Of a DNA stretch of 64,000 nucleotides, positions 30,005-40,153 are shown piece after piece. Under the pieces are notes generated by a model that saw only the letters and a program-made list of their open reading frames with translations, searched no databases and had not been told where the DNA came from. Origin of the DNA: Gammaproteobacteria bacterium 13_2_20CM_66_19. GTDB taxonomy: Bacteria > Pseudomonadota > Gammaproteobacteria > Steroidobacterales > Steroidobacteraceae. How positions within the stretch are numbered: position 1 is the stretch's first letter; each line of letters begins with the position of its first letter. Made by a program: the position numbers and the translations under genes. The DNA lies in assembly GCA_001914695.1 (NCBI GenBank), contig MNCZ01000086.1, positions 1 to 64,000 of the forward strand. The letters run 5' to 3'.

Positions 30005-30448
30005 TCAGTTCTCGCCCGAAGACTTCCAGAAGATGGTCTTGCGGGTGGGAGGGATCACCTGGTTCACGTTCTGCCCACTCAAGCCGTTGCTCGCACCACC
30101 CGAGAGCTGCGCAGCACCGATGACTACGGTATCCACCTGGCCATTGACCGGTACCGTCGCGATCACCGGCGATGGTGGCAGGCCGCCGCCGGCGAACTGG
30201 CTGTCGCGCAGCCCGCCGCATGCGGCGCCGCTGGCGCTGATGCCGCCGGAGGCGTTGAGCAGGTTGACCCAGTAGCCGTAGGCGGCGCCCAGAGTCGTGC
30301 TGCAGGTGCCCACCGTCTGTGGCACCGGCCGGTTGGTGCTGAAGGCCGCCATGCCCGCGACTATGATGGCAGAGGTGACTGTCTGCTCGCCCAAGCCGTT
30401 CGCGCTCAGGTTCATGAACCAGCCACTCATGTTCGACGTCGGCAGCAC
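30005..30448 (-). pseudogene. PilY1-like C-terminal remnant
   Basis: The 147 residues from 30448 read like the last part of a PilY1/PilC pilus-tip adhesin: SGWFMNLSANGLGEQTVTSA, AAFSTNRPVPQ, GTCSTTLGAAYGYWVNL and GGGLPPSPVIATVPVNGQVD, ending KTIFWKSSGEN. Family members are about 1000-1500 residues long. Here the frame stays open upstream past 30540 (RFHRIQLELLTQDSCSTVAV) but meets the end of tgpA at 30590, and no start with a ribosome binding site is seen. The 5' nine-tenths of the gene is missing. I read this as the 3' stub of a deleted pilY1-like gene. No insertion sequence or repeat marks the break. Confidence 0.75.
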
Positions 30449-30590
30449 GGCGACGGTGCTGCAGCTGTCTTGTGTTAGGAGTTCGAGTTGGATTCTGTGA
30501 AACCGGGCGGCCGGAATGTGACGAGTTCCCGGCTTCCGAGGCGACTTCGCGCGCGCTCGGCCCGGGCGGCGCCGTGACGCCGTTCCGGTA

Positions 30591-32588
30591 TCAGCGCGAT
30601 ATGTTCACTGGCGCGGCCGCGGGCAGTGACAGGCGCGCTACCGCGCGGCGGAACTCTTCGATGCTCTCTTCACGCGCGCCGGCGTCGGCGCGTCCGTAGC
30701 GCAAGTGCGCGTAGCGCTCGAGCAGCTCGCGCACGGGCAGCGCGAGATCCGGGCGGCGCGCGCGCACCGTCTCCGCATAGCTCAACGGTCCCTGGTGCAG
30801 GGCGCGCGCTGGCGCGATGCGTGCGAGCTTGCGGCAGAGGCGCACATAGGCCCGCGACAGGGCATCGGGAGGGGCGGGGTGCGCGGCGCGGCCGATGTGC
30901 CAGGCGATGATCGCGAGCCAGAGGGTGAGCGCCAGCATGAAGGCCCAGCCGAGGTAGCGCACGTCGGGGGAGCGGACGCCTAGGCGCCCGAGCAGGTCGA
31001 GCTGCGCCGGATAATCGAACCTCACGACGTGGTCGCTCCACCAGGCGTTCGCCGCGTCCCACTGCTGCAGCAGGCGCGTCAGCCACTCGGAGCTGCGCAG
31101 CAGCCGCTCGCGGGTGGTGAGCGCATCGGGCAGGAGGTCGAGCAACCCGCGGCGCAGCCGCTCGGGCGCGACCACCGCGGTCGGGTCGATGCGGGCCCAG
31201 CCGCGCCCCTCGAGCCACACCTCCGCCCACGCGTGAGCGTCCGACTGGCGCACCACGAAGTAGCCGCCGACCGGATTCCACTCCCCGCCGAGATACCCCG
31301 TGACCACGTGCGCCGGGATGCCCGCGCCGCGCATCAGCGTGACGAAGGCGGACGCGTAGTGACCGCAGAAGCCGGTGCGCGTGTTGAAGAGGAAGTCGTC
31401 GATGGCGTCCGCGCCGAGCGGCTCGGGCGTCAGCGAGTATACGAAGCCGCCGCGGTGCAGGTATTCCAGGGTCGCGGTCACGAACTCGGCATCGGAGCCG
31501 GCGCGCTGCCTGAGCGTCTGCGCGAGAGCGAGCGCGGCGGGGTTGTCGCGCGAGCGGGCGGTGTCCTCGCGGCGGCTGGAGGCCGAGAGCGGCTCGAGCG
31601 AGCGCGTGCGCAGGTACGACACCGCATCGAAGCTGACCGGCTCGCTGACGGGCTCCGCGGCCACGAGCTGATTGTCGTACGTCAGGCTCACGTTGCTCGC
31701 GGGGGACTGCGCGGGCGTGTCGAGGGCGAGCCACCAGCGCTGGTGCGTGGGCTCGAGCGCCACGCGGTAGCGGTAGGGCCTCCCGAGGTATTGCAGACGC
31801 TCGCGCGGGTGGAAGGCGCCGGAGCTCCGCCGCCACGTGTGGCCATCGAAGTCGTGCAGTACCGGGCCGCGCCAGTAGCGCTCCTCGGGCGCCGGGGCGG
31901 CGGAGACGAACTGCACGCGGAAGGCGGGCTCGTAGTCCGCCACCAGCTTCACGATGCTGCCCGGACTCATGGTGTCGGAGAGCCCGGTCGTCGCCTCGGC
32001 GCCGCGCGGGATGGCCCAGAACGCGCCCGGCAGGCGCGGGAAGAAGAGGAACAGCAGCACGGCGAGCGGCATAGCGATGAGCAGCGCCCCGCCCGCAAGC
32101 CGCAGCGCCGCCCGCACCTCGAGACCCTCGGACGCGATGACGGCGAGCGCGCTGCAGGCGAGCCACGCCTCGAGCGCATAGAGCGGAGCGCGCGCGAGGC
32201 TCTGGCGGTCGAGACACGCGGCGAGCAACAGCGACAGCCCCGTTCCCACCATGACGAACTGATCGCGCCTGGCGCGCGTCTCGAGCAGCTTCAGTCCCGA
32301 CATCACCATGAGGAGCGCGGTGCCGGCGGCGAGGCCGTTGACGGTGTGAAACTCGAGCAGCACGACTGCCACCAGCGCGAGGGCGAGCAGCGCGCGCGCC
32401 ACCGTCCCGGGCAGCCTCAGCCCGGCGCGCTCGCTCGCCAGGCGCCAGGCGATGAGGAAGAGCGCCACCGCGCTCGCCCAGGGCGGCACGCGGTCGACGT
32501 TCAGCAGCACCCCGCCCGCGAAGGCCGCGCACGCCCACGCGAGCGGCGGGAGCCTCCGGTCGACCTCAGACGGGGCGGCTGCCGGCAT
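30591..32588 (-). CDS. tgpA: TgpA-type membrane transglutaminase-like protein
   Basis: This is an inner-membrane protein with a periplasmic transglutaminase-like domain, of the kind essential in Pseudomonas. Its 665 residues start with several helices (about 15-200, DUF3488). The transglutaminase core follows with the catalytic triad Cys408 (TRTGFCGHY), His452 (SDAHAWAEVW) and Asp468 (ARIDPTAVV). One further helix lies near 575-595, and there is a C-terminal DUF4129-like tail. The start at 32588 overlaps the DUF58 gene by 23 bases. The order moxR-DUF58-tgpA is conserved in gammaproteobacteria. Confidence 0.93.
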   Translation of the reverse strand: MPAAAPSEVDRRLPPLAWACAAFAGGVLLNVDRVPPWASAVALFLIAWRLASERAGLRLPGTVARALLALALVAVVLLEFHTVNGLAAGTALLMVMSGLKLLETRARRDQFVMVGTGLSLLLAACLDRQSLARAPLYALEAWLACSALAVIASEGLEVRAALRLAGGALLIAMPLAVLLFLFFPRLPGAFWAIPRGAEATTGLSDTMSPGSIVKLVADYEPAFRVQFVSAAPAPEERYWRGPVLHDFDGHTWRRSSGAFHPRERLQYLGRPYRYRVALEPTHQRWWLALDTPAQSPASNVSLTYDNQLVAAEPVSEPVSFDAVSYLRTRSLEPLSASSRREDTARSRDNPAALALAQTLRQRAGSDAEFVTATLEYLHRGGFVYSLTPEPLGADAIDDFLFNTRTGFCGHYASAFVTLMRGAGIPAHVVTGYLGGEWNPVGGYFVVRQSDAHAWAEVWLEGRGWARIDPTAVVAPERLRRGLLDLLPDALTTRERLLRSSEWLTRLLQQWDAANAWWSDHVVRFDYPAQLDLLGRLGVRSPDVRYLGWAFMLALTLWLAIIAWHIGRAAHPAPPDALSRAYVRLCRKLARIAPARALHQGPLSYAETVRARRPDLALPVRELLERYAHLRYGRADAGAREESIEEFRRAVARLSLPAAAPVNISR

Positions 32589-33567
32589 GGCCTTCGGTCC
32601 CAAACAGCGCGAGCGCGGCGAGGCAGCGATGGCGGTGCTCGGGACCGCGATCCGGCGGCAGCCACACCCCGGGAAGCGCGAGCCCGTAGCGCTCGCCGTG
32701 AGCTTCGGCGTCGACCACCCAGCGCGCGAGCTGCGAGAGCCGCACCTCGACGTCGGGGTCGGTGAGTCGCCCGAAGTCGAACACCCGCAGCTCCGAGCCC
32801 GCAGGGCTGTACTCCTTGACGAGCAGCGGCGCTTCGCGCGCGTAGGCCTTCCAGTCCACCTGACGCGGCGAGTCGCCATCGCGAAACGGCCGCAGCCCCT
32901 GCCACTCGTCCGCTTCCGAGCCGCCGCGCGAGCGCGCCCCGGGCCTCGCGGCGCTTTCGGCCGGCATGGGGAGTGATCCCGCGGGGCGCGGATAGACCAG
33001 CATCTCGACGGGCACGTGGAGCCACGTCCAGGCGCGGAACAGCCCGAAGGGGTGCGCGGTGGCAAGCCGCAGCCGCTCGATGCGCACGATGCCGCGCCTC
33101 AGCGCCGGCAGCGGCAGCTCGAGCCGCCGCGGCTCGGGGGAGGTGAGGTCCGCGGCGACCGCCGGCGACTCCGGGAGAGCCGCCTCCACACCGTAGCGCG
33201 CGAGCCCCGCCGGGTTGGCGAGCGTCACGTGGACGGCGCCGCGCGCGCGGGCGAACACGGCGGGCGCGCTCACCGTCAGCACGGCGATGCCGAGGAGGTT
33301 GCGGTGGCACTGCTGCATGGCGACCAACGCAAACGCTCCGAGCAGGAACGTGAGGAACAGCGCGAGGCTGTTGCCGTAGTTGAGTCCGGCGATCAGCATG
33401 AGGAAGAGCAGCGCCGCGAACGCCACACCCGTCCCGGTCGGAAGGATGTAGAGGCGGCGCCGCTCGAGAGCGACCGGCAGCAGATCCACGCCCTGGCGAC
33501 GGCGCATCCAGGCCGCCGCGCTCTCGCGCGCCAGCGCCAGCACCGGGGCGACGGGGTTCCAGCGCAT
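32566..33567 (-). CDS. DUF58 domain protein
   Basis: This is a 333-residue membrane-anchored protein partnered with MoxR ATPases. Two close helices (about 45-90) are followed by a beta-rich stretch and the DUF58 signature near GSEADEWQGLRPFRDGDSPR and VDWKAYAREAPLLVKEY (about 225-265). Family members resemble von Willebrand A domains without a full metal site. It lies 9 bases after moxR and overlaps tgpA. It probably helps the MoxR chaperone act on TgpA or on envelope targets. Confidence 0.9.
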   Translation of the reverse strand: MRWNPVAPVLALARESAAAWMRRRQGVDLLPVALERRRLYILPTGTGVAFAALLFLMLIAGLNYGNSLALFLTFLLGAFALVAMQQCHRNLLGIAVLTVSAPAVFARARGAVHVTLANPAGLARYGVEAALPESPAVAADLTSPEPRRLELPLPALRRGIVRIERLRLATAHPFGLFRAWTWLHVPVEMLVYPRPAGSLPMPAESAARPGARSRGGSEADEWQGLRPFRDGDSPRQVDWKAYAREAPLLVKEYSPAGSELRVFDFGRLTDPDVEVRLSQLARWVVDAEAHGERYGLALPGVWLPPDRGPEHRHRCLAALALFGTEGHAGSRPV

Positions 33568-33576
33568 CGCGCCCGT

Positions 33577-34530
33577 CTAAGTCGGCACGGGCACGGCGCG
33601 GATGACCTCGCGCGCGACCTCGTCGCCGTCGCCGCCGCCGGCCGGATCGCGCCGCTCGAGTCGGTGCGCAACCACCGCCGGCAGCACGGCCTGCAGGTCC
33701 TCGGGCAGCGCCGCCGGGCGCGCCGCGAGGTACGCCCACGCCTGCGCCGCGCGCAACAGGCCCTGACCGGCGCGCGGCGAGAGCCCGAGCTTCAGATCCG
33801 AGCGCTCGCGCGTGCGCGCGATCAGCGCCTGCGCGTAGTCGAGGAGCGGCTCGGCGACGTGAACGCCGCGCACGGCGCGCTGCACCCTGAGCACCGCCGC
33901 CGCGGACAGCGCCGGCGCGACGTGCGAGAGGAGCTCGCGCCGCTCTCCGCCGCGCAGCAGCTCCCGCTCGTGCGCGCTGTCGGGATAGCCGAGCGTCACC
34001 CGCATGAGAAAGCGGTCGAGCTGCGATTCGGGCAGGGCGAAGGTGCCGAGCTGCTCGTGGGGGTTCTGGGTGGCGACCACGAAGAAGGGCTCCGGCAAGG
34101 GGTAGGTGGTGCCGTCGGCGCTCACCTGGCGCTCCTCCATCGCCTCGAGCAGCGCGCTCTGGGTGCGGGGGCTGGCGCGGTTCACTTCGTCCGCGAGGAG
34201 CAACTGCGTGAAGACCGGGCCCTGGCGGAAGTTGAAGCGCTGGCTCGCGCGATCGAATATCGAGACGCCGATGATGTCCGCCGGCAGCAGGTCGCTCGTG
34301 AACTGCACGCGCTGCCAGAGGAGTCCCAACACGTGGGCGAGCGCGTGGGCGAGCGTCGTCTTGCCCACGCCCGGCACGTCCTCGATCAGGAGGTGCCCGC
34401 GTGCGAGCAGGCACGCGAGGCACAGGCGGATCTGGGCCGGCTTGCCGAGGATGACGGTCTCGAGCGTCTCGAGCGCGCGAGCGAGCGTCGCGGCATCCGC
34501 ATCGGCTTCATGGGCGCCGACGGCGTTCAT
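33577..34530 (-). CDS. moxR: MoxR-family AAA+ ATPase
   Basis: This chaperone-like AAA+ ATPase has 317 residues. Walker A is [16 protein letters not shown] (about 50-65), Walker [16 protein letters not shown] (about 110-124), the sensor [20 protein letters not shown], and the arginine-finger region RFLMRV. Its start codon overlaps the valS stop by four bases (ATGA), so it may be translated by ribosomes leaving valS. With DUF58 and tgpA downstream it forms the usual MoxR-DUF58-transglutaminase group. What is less usual is its attachment to valS. Confidence 0.93.
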   Translation of the reverse strand: MNAVGAHEADADAATLARALETLETVILGKPAQIRLCLACLLARGHLLIEDVPGVGKTTLAHALAHVLGLLWQRVQFTSDLLPADIIGVSIFDRASQRFNFRQGPVFTQLLLADEVNRASPRTQSALLEAMEERQVSADGTTYPLPEPFFVVATQNPHEQLGTFALPESQLDRFLMRVTLGYPDSAHERELLRGGERRELLSHVAPALSAAAVLRVQRAVRGVHVAEPLLDYAQALIARTRERSDLKLGLSPRAGQGLLRAAQAWAYLAARPAALPEDLQAVLPAVVAHRLERRDPAGGGDGDEVAREVIRAVPVPT

Positions 34531-37298
34531 GGCCCAAGGAGCCGTCGCACCCGCTCGAGTTGCGCACCGAGCGCGGCGATGGTGCGCTCGAGCTCCGTGG
34601 CGCGCTCGCGCTCGCCGGCCACCACCGCTGCCGGGGCATTGCGCACGAAATCCTCCTTGGCGAGCCGCGCGCGGATCTTCGCCAGCTCGAGCTGCGCGCG
34701 CGCAAGGAGTTTGCCGATCCGCTCGGCTTCAGCGGCCGCATCGATGAGCCCGGCGAGAGGCACGAGGACCGTGAGGGTGCCGACGAGCGCCGGGGCGGAG
34801 GGCGGCACGCGCTCGCCGGCGCCGAGGAGCGTGATGCTCTCGAGCCCCGCCAGGCGCTCGAGCGAGGCGCGATGGCGCGTGCTCAATGCCTCGTCCTCGG
34901 CGCTCGCGTCCTTGAGGAGTACCCTGATTCGCCGGGCGGGGCTGATGTTCATCTCGCCGCGAATCTGGCGCACGCCGAGTATGACCCCCTGGATCCAGGC
35001 GACCTCGCGCTCGGCCTCCTCGTCCGGGGGGAAATCCGCCGCGGCCGGATAGGGCTCAAGCATGACGGTCTCGCCGCTCGCCCCCGCAAGGGGCGCCACG
35101 CGCTGCCAGATTTCCTCGGTGATGAAGGGCATCAGCGGGTGGAGCGCCCGCTGCAGCGCCTCCAGCACCTGCGCGAGCGTGCGCCGAGTGCCGCCCTTGG
35201 CGGCCGCGGAGACCGTCTCGGCCTGCAGCAGCGGCTTGGTCAGCTCGAGGTACCAGTCGCAGAAGTCGTACCAGGTGAACTCGTAGAGCGCGTTGGCGGC
35301 GTAATCGAAGCGATAGTCGCGAAAGGCGCTCTCGACGGCCGCGAGCATGCGGCCGAAGCGGGCGCGGATCCACCGGTCGGCGACCGAGAGCTCCACGGAC
35401 TCGCCCGCGGGAGGCGCCGCCTCGCCGAGGGTCAGCGTCACGAAGCGCGCCGCGTTCCAGAGCTTGTTGCAGAAGTTGCGGTAGCCGCCGACGCGCGCGA
35501 GGTCGAAGCGGATGTCGCGGTTCGGGGAGGCGAGGGCGGCGAAGGTGAAGCGCAGCGCGTCCGTGCCGTGAGGGGCTATCCCATCGGGGTATTGCCTGCG
35601 GGTCGCCCGCTCGATCGCCGGCGCGAGCTGCGGCTGCATGAGGGCGGTGGTGCGCTTGGCGATGAGCTCGTGCAGCGTGATGCCGTCGACGATATCGAGC
35701 GGATCGATCACGTTGCCGCGCGACTTCGACATCTTGTCGCCGTGCTCATCGCGAATGAGGCCCGTGATGTACACGTCGCTAAAGGGCACCTCACCCATGA
35801 ACTTCAGCCCCATCATCATCATGCGGGCGACCCAGAAGAAGATGATGTCGAAGCCGGTGACCAGAACGCTCCCGGGATAGAAGCGCTCGAGCTCCGGGGT
35901 GGCCTCCGGCCAGCCGAGCGTCGAGAACGGCCAGAGCGCCGAGGAGAACCAGGTGTCGAGCACGTCCTCGTCCTGCCGCAGACGGAGGCCAGGCTCGAGG
36001 CGGTGCCTGGCGCGCACCTCGGCCTCGTCGCGGCCGACGTAGATGTTGCCGTCGGCGTCGTACCACGCCGGGATCCGGTGTCCCCACCACAGCTGGCGGC
36101 TCACGCACCAGTCCCTGATGTTGCGCATCCACTCGAAGTAGGTGCGCGCCCAGCTCTCGGGCACGAAGCGCGTGCGTCCCGCCTCGACGGCCGCGATCGC
36201 GGGAGCGGCGAGCGGCGCGATCTTCACGTACCACTGGTCGGTGAGGTAGGGCTCGAGGACCGCGCCGCTGCGATCGCCGCGCGGCACCACGAGCTTGTGC
36301 GGCTCGACGCGCTCGACGAGGCCCGCCGCCTCGAGCTCGGCGAGCACGCGCCGGCGCGCCTCGAAGCGCTCGAGTCCCCGGAAGCGCTCGGGCACGGTGT
36401 CGGCGAGCGTCGCGCGTGGAGTGAAGATGTTGATGAGCGGCAGGTGATGTCGCTGGCCGATCTCGTAGTCGTTGAAATCGTGGGCGGGAGTGATCTTGAG
36501 GCATCCGGAGCCGAAGGCCGGATCGACGTAGGCGTCGGCGATGACCGGGATCAGGCGTCCGGCGAGCGGCAGCCGCACCTGCTTACCCGTGAGGCGCCGG
36601 TAGCGCTCATCGTCGGGGTGCACGGCGACCGCGGCGTCGCCCAGCATGGTCTCGGGACGGGTGGTCGCGACCACGACGTGCCCGGAGCCGTCGTCGAGCG
36701 GGTAGCGCAGGTGCCAGAGCTGACCGTCCTCCTCCTGCGACTGCACCTCGAGGTCCGAGAGCGCGGTGAGCAGCACCGGATCCCAGTTGACCAGACGCTT
36801 GCCGCGGTAGATCAGGCCTTCCTCGTGCAGCCGCACGAAAACCTCGATCACGGCCCGGGAGAGGCCCGCATCCATGGTGAATCGGTCGCGCGACCAGTCG
36901 ACCGAGTCGCCGAGGCGGCGCATCTGGGCGTTGATCGTGCCGCCCGACTTCTCTTTCCATCGCCACACGCGCTCGATGAAGGCGTCGCGTGAGAGGTCGG
37001 TGCGCTTGATGCCCTGCGCGTTGAGCTGCCGCTCGACGACCATCTGCGTGGCGATGCCCGCGTGGTCGGTCCCCGGCTGCCACAGCACCGCGCGCCCGAG
37101 CATGCGGTGATAGCGGCTGAGAGCGTCCATCAGCGTGTGCTGGAACGCGTGCCCCATGTGCAGCGTTCCGGTCACGTTCGGCGGGGGGATCATGATGCAG
37201 TAGGGCGCACCAGCCCCACGCGGCGCGAACCAGCCGTGAGACTCCCAGCGCTCGTAGATGCGCCGCTCGATTGTCCGCGGCGCGTACACCTTGTCCAT
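34527..37298 (-). CDS. valS: Valyl-tRNA synthetase
   Basis: This class I synthetase charges tRNA(Val). Its 923 residues are normal. The HIGH-type motif HMGH is at 47-50 ([13 protein letters not shown]) and KMSKS at 522-526 (DKMSKSRGN). The editing domain lies between, and the C-terminal coiled coil (about 860-923) ends [10 protein letters not shown] list the ATG at 37298, which gives the usual MDKVYAP start. A GTG two codons upstream (37304) has a better-spaced AGGAAG and could be used instead. It follows pepA by about 100 bases. The holC gene that often lies between them is absent. Confidence 0.97.
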   Translation of the reverse strand: MDKVYAPRTIERRIYERWESHGWFAPRGAGAPYCIMIPPPNVTGTLHMGHAFQHTLMDALSRYHRMLGRAVLWQPGTDHAGIATQMVVERQLNAQGIKRTDLSRDAFIERVWRWKEKSGGTINAQMRRLGDSVDWSRDRFTMDAGLSRAVIEVFVRLHEEGLIYRGKRLVNWDPVLLTALSDLEVQSQEEDGQLWHLRYPLDDGSGHVVVATTRPETMLGDAAVAVHPDDERYRRLTGKQVRLPLAGRLIPVIADAYVDPAFGSGCLKITPAHDFNDYEIGQRHHLPLINIFTPRATLADTVPERFRGLERFEARRRVLAELEAAGLVERVEPHKLVVPRGDRSGAVLEPYLTDQWYVKIAPLAAPAIAAVEAGRTRFVPESWARTYFEWMRNIRDWCVSRQLWWGHRIPAWYDADGNIYVGRDEAEVRARHRLEPGLRLRQDEDVLDTWFSSALWPFSTLGWPEATPELERFYPGSVLVTGFDIIFFWVARMMMMGLKFMGEVPFSDVYITGLIRDEHGDKMSKSRGNVIDPLDIVDGITLHELIAKRTTALMQPQLAPAIERATRRQYPDGIAPHGTDALRFTFAALASPNRDIRFDLARVGGYRNFCNKLWNAARFVTLTLGEAAPPAGESVELSVADRWIRARFGRMLAAVESAFRDYRFDYAANALYEFTWYDFCDWYLELTKPLLQAETVSAAAKGGTRRTLAQVLEALQRALHPLMPFITEEIWQRVAPLAGASGETVMLEPYPAAADFPPDEEAEREVAWIQGVILGVRQIRGEMNISPARRIRVLLKDASAEDEALSTRHRASLERLAGLESITLLGAGERVPPSAPALVGTLTVLVPLAGLIDAAAEAERIGKLLARAQLELAKIRARLAKEDFVRNAPAAVVAGERERATELERTIAALGAQLERVRRLLGP

Positions 37299-37397
37299 TA
37301 GCACTCGGACTTCCTCGGGGAGGGTCGGCGGATTATAGCGGCTCGAGCGCCGCGCCCTCGGGGCGGGGCCGCGCCGCGATGCGGGTCGGCTGGCGTG

Positions 37398-38888
37398 TCA
37401 GCGCGCGGCGGCGCGCGTCAGGAGAAAGTCCGCGATCAGCGGTGTCGGCCGGCCGGTGCTGCCCTTGCTGGCTCCGGTCAGGTAGGCGGTGCCCGCGATG
37501 TCGAGGTGCGCCCACTTCAGTCCCTGGGTGAACTTGCCGAGGAAGGTCGCGGCGGTGATCGCGCCGCCGTCGCGCCCCCCGACATTGGCGAAGTCGGCGA
37601 AGTTGCTCTTGAGCGCCTCGGCGTATTCCTCGGTGAGCGGCAGTTGCCAGCAGCGATCGTCCGCGCGCACGCCGGCATCGAGGAGCTCGCGCACCAGCGG
37701 CTCGTCATTGCCCATGACACCGGAGTGGTGATGCCCGAGGGCGACCACGCACGCGCCGGTAAGGGTCGCGATGTCGACCACCGCCGCCGGCTCGAAGCGG
37801 CGCGCGTAGTTGAGGGCGTCGCAGAGAATGAGCCGCCCTTCGGCATCGGTGTTGAGTATCTCGACCGTCTGTCCGGAGGCGCTGGTGGCGATGTCGCCCG
37901 GCTTCACGGCCTTGCCGCCCGGCATGTTCTCGACCGCCGCGATGAGGCCCACCACATGCAGGCGGAGCTTCAGCTGCGATGCGAGAGTGAGCGCGGCGAG
38001 CACCGCCGCGGCGCCCGACATGTCGAACTTCATCTCATCCATGCCCGGCGGGTCCTTGAGGGAGATGCCGCCGGAATCGAACGTAACGCCCTTGCCGACC
38101 AGCACGACCGGCGGCTGCCCCGCGCCCGTCCCACGATACTCGAGCACGATGAAGCGCGGCGGCTGCCGGCTCCCCTGCGCGACCGCGAGCAGGCATCCCA
38201 TCTTCTCGCGCCGGATGGCCGCCTCATCGAGTACCCGCACGCGAAGCGATGCGGCGCGCCGGGCGCGCTCGCGGGCCTGCGCGGCGAGAAAGCTCGGTGT
38301 GCAGATGTTGGCGGGCAGGTTCGCGAGATCGCGCTGCACATCGGCGGCGGCGGCGATCGCGGCGCCGTGGGACAGGCCGCGCTCGGCGGCCGCGGCCCGG
38401 CGCACGGGGCCTGCGAGCACCCGCTTGAGCTCCGGCAGCGGCGGCTTCTTCCCGGTTTTGAGATCGTTGATCCGATAGAGCGCGGCGCCGGCGAGCTCCG
38501 CGACCGAGCGGCCGAAATAGTAGTCGTCGAGCTGCCTCGCGTCCGGGCGGTCGATCGCCACCGCGCAACTGCCGATCCGCGTGCGCGACAGCGCCGCCGC
38601 CGCCGCGGCCCACGCCTTGCGCCAGCTCCTGCGCGAAAAGCTCTTCTTGGACCCGAGCCCGGTGAGCAGCACGCGCGTGGCCTTGATGCCGGGCAGATCG
38701 CCGATGAGCAGCGTGTCGCCGGCGCGTCCGGCGAAGTCCCCGCGCGCGAGCAGCCGTTTCAGCGCGCCGCTTGAGGCCGCATCGACGCTGCGTGCCTCGC
38801 CGCTGAGCTCGCCTTCCTCGAATATGCCGAGGACCAGGCAGTCCACGCCGAGTGTTGCCAAGCCCTTCGTCCAGACCCCGAATTCCAT
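37398..38888 (-). CDS. pepA: Leucyl aminopeptidase (cytosol aminopeptidase family)
   Basis: This is a hexameric manganese/zinc aminopeptidase of family M17 and also a DNA-binding protein in E. coli. Its 496 residues match. The metal site includes VGKGVTFDSGGISLKDP (about 265-281) and the signature NTDAEGRL (346-353). The C-terminal end WAHLDIAGTAYLTGASKGST is conserved. It is divergent from lptF with about 160 bases between starts, the gammaproteobacterial arrangement. Confidence 0.96.
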   Translation of the reverse strand: MEFGVWTKGLATLGVDCLVLGIFEEGELSGEARSVDAASSGALKRLLARGDFAGRAGDTLLIGDLPGIKATRVLLTGLGSKKSFSRRSWRKAWAAAAAALSRTRIGSCAVAIDRPDARQLDDYYFGRSVAELAGAALYRINDLKTGKKPPLPELKRVLAGPVRRAAAAERGLSHGAAIAAAADVQRDLANLPANICTPSFLAAQARERARRAASLRVRVLDEAAIRREKMGCLLAVAQGSRQPPRFIVLEYRGTGAGQPPVVLVGKGVTFDSGGISLKDPPGMDEMKFDMSGAAAVLAALTLASQLKLRLHVVGLIAAVENMPGGKAVKPGDIATSASGQTVEILNTDAEGRLILCDALNYARRFEPAAVVDIATLTGACVVALGHHHSGVMGNDEPLVRELLDAGVRADDRCWQLPLTEEYAEALKSNFADFANVGGRDGGAITAATFLGKFTQGLKWAHLDIAGTAYLTGASKGSTGRPTPLIADFLLTRAAAR

Positions 38889-39048
38889 CCTTTTCCCTTC
38901 ACCGTTGAGGCGCGCGCGCGTTAATGCGTTAAGATTTGCATCGGTTGCGTCTTAGCCGCGCCTGGATCGCGCCCCAGCGCCTCGCTCCGCTTAAGTATTA
39001 ATTCGGACGCGCGATGCGCCGCTGCGGGCACAAGCGAGTGCAAGTGTA

Positions 39049-40140
39049 ATGGGGAACACCCTGGGTCGCTACGTTCTGCGCGAGGTGGCCACGGCCTGGC
39101 TGCTCGTGACCGGCGTACTGCTCGTCATCCTGCTGGTAAACCAGATGGTGGGAGTGCTCGAGCGGGCCGCCGCCAGCCAGTATCCCGAGGGCGTGGTGCT
39201 GGAGCTCATCGGCCTCGGGGCGCTGCAGAATCTCTCGATCCTGCTGCCCGTGGGGTTGCTGCTCGGGGTAGTGCTGGCCTTCGGCCGGCTGTATCACGAC
39301 AGCGAGATGGCCGCGGCGCTCGCCTGCGGCGCGGGTCCTGCGAACATCTACCTGCCGGTGGCGCTGCTCGCGGCCCTCGGCACCGCAGGCCTTGCCTGGC
39401 TCACGCTGGTGCTGGCGCCGAACGCTACGGCGCGCGCGCTCAACCTGCGCAGCGCCGCGCTGCGCGCCGGTCAGTTCGCGCCGATCGCGCCCGGTAAATT
39501 CCGCAACTTCGGCGGCGGCAATGCGGTCGTGTACGCGCAGGACGTCAATCCCGACGGCACGCTCGCCGAGGTGTTCGTGGAGCGCAATCGCGACGCGCTG
39601 GTCGAGGTGGCGCTCGCGGCCCGCGCCCGGCACGAGCTGAGCACCGACGGCCTGACGCACATCCTCACGCTCTACGACGGGGAGCGTTTCGAGGGCGTGC
39701 CCGGACAGCGCGAGTTCCGAATCATGCGTTTCGCCGAGCACGTGGTGCCGGTGAAGGTGCAACTCAGCGTCGACGCCACGCGGGCTCTCGAGGCTGAGCC
39801 CACCGCGAGCCTCATCGACTCGGGCGATCCCGACGCGCGCGCCGAGCTGCACTCGCGCATCGCCATGCCGCTGATGTGCGCGGTGCTGGCGCTGCTCGCG
39901 GTGCCGCTCTCGCGCCTCCGGCCCCGCCAGGGACGCTACGCGCGTGTCTGGGTCGCCGTGGTGATCTTCTTCCTCTACGTCAACCTCATCACCGTGGGGA
40001 AGGTGTGGATCGCGCGCGGCGCCATCCCGGAAATCCTCGGGCTGTGGTGGACGCACGCGGTGGTGGTGCTCGTTGCCCTCGGAGTGATCGTAGGTCCGGG
40101 CCTCGCCTACCGCCTGCGCTACCGGATTCGCGGCCTGTGA
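39049..40140 (+). CDS. lptF: LPS export permease LptF
   Basis: This is an inner-membrane subunit of the LptB2FG ABC transporter that extracts lipopolysaccharide. Its 363 residues have the expected layout of three helices (about 10-115), a periplasmic beta-jellyroll (about 130-265) and three helices (about 280-355). The start GRYVLREVATAWLLVTGVLL and MAAALACGAG are typical. It lies 13 bases before lptG and is divergent from pepA. Confidence 0.95.
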   Translation: MGNTLGRYVLREVATAWLLVTGVLLVILLVNQMVGVLERAAASQYPEGVVLELIGLGALQNLSILLPVGLLLGVVLAFGRLYHDSEMAAALACGAGPANIYLPVALLAALGTAGLAWLTLVLAPNATARALNLRSAALRAGQFAPIAPGKFRNFGGGNAVVYAQDVNPDGTLAEVFVERNRDALVEVALAARARHELSTDGLTHILTLYDGERFEGVPGQREFRIMRFAEHVVPVKVQLSVDATRALEAEPTASLIDSGDPDARAELHSRIAMPLMCAVLALLAVPLSRLRPRQGRYARVWVAVVIFFLYVNLITVGKVWIARGAIPEILGLWWTHAVVVLVALGVIVGPGLAYRLRYRIRGL

Positions 40141-40153
40141 GGGCGCGCGCAGC

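Noticed and set aside
34560-36992. 810-residue open frame on the plus strand
   Set aside because: It is antisense to valS, with Arg/Glu/His-rich composition typical of shadow frames.
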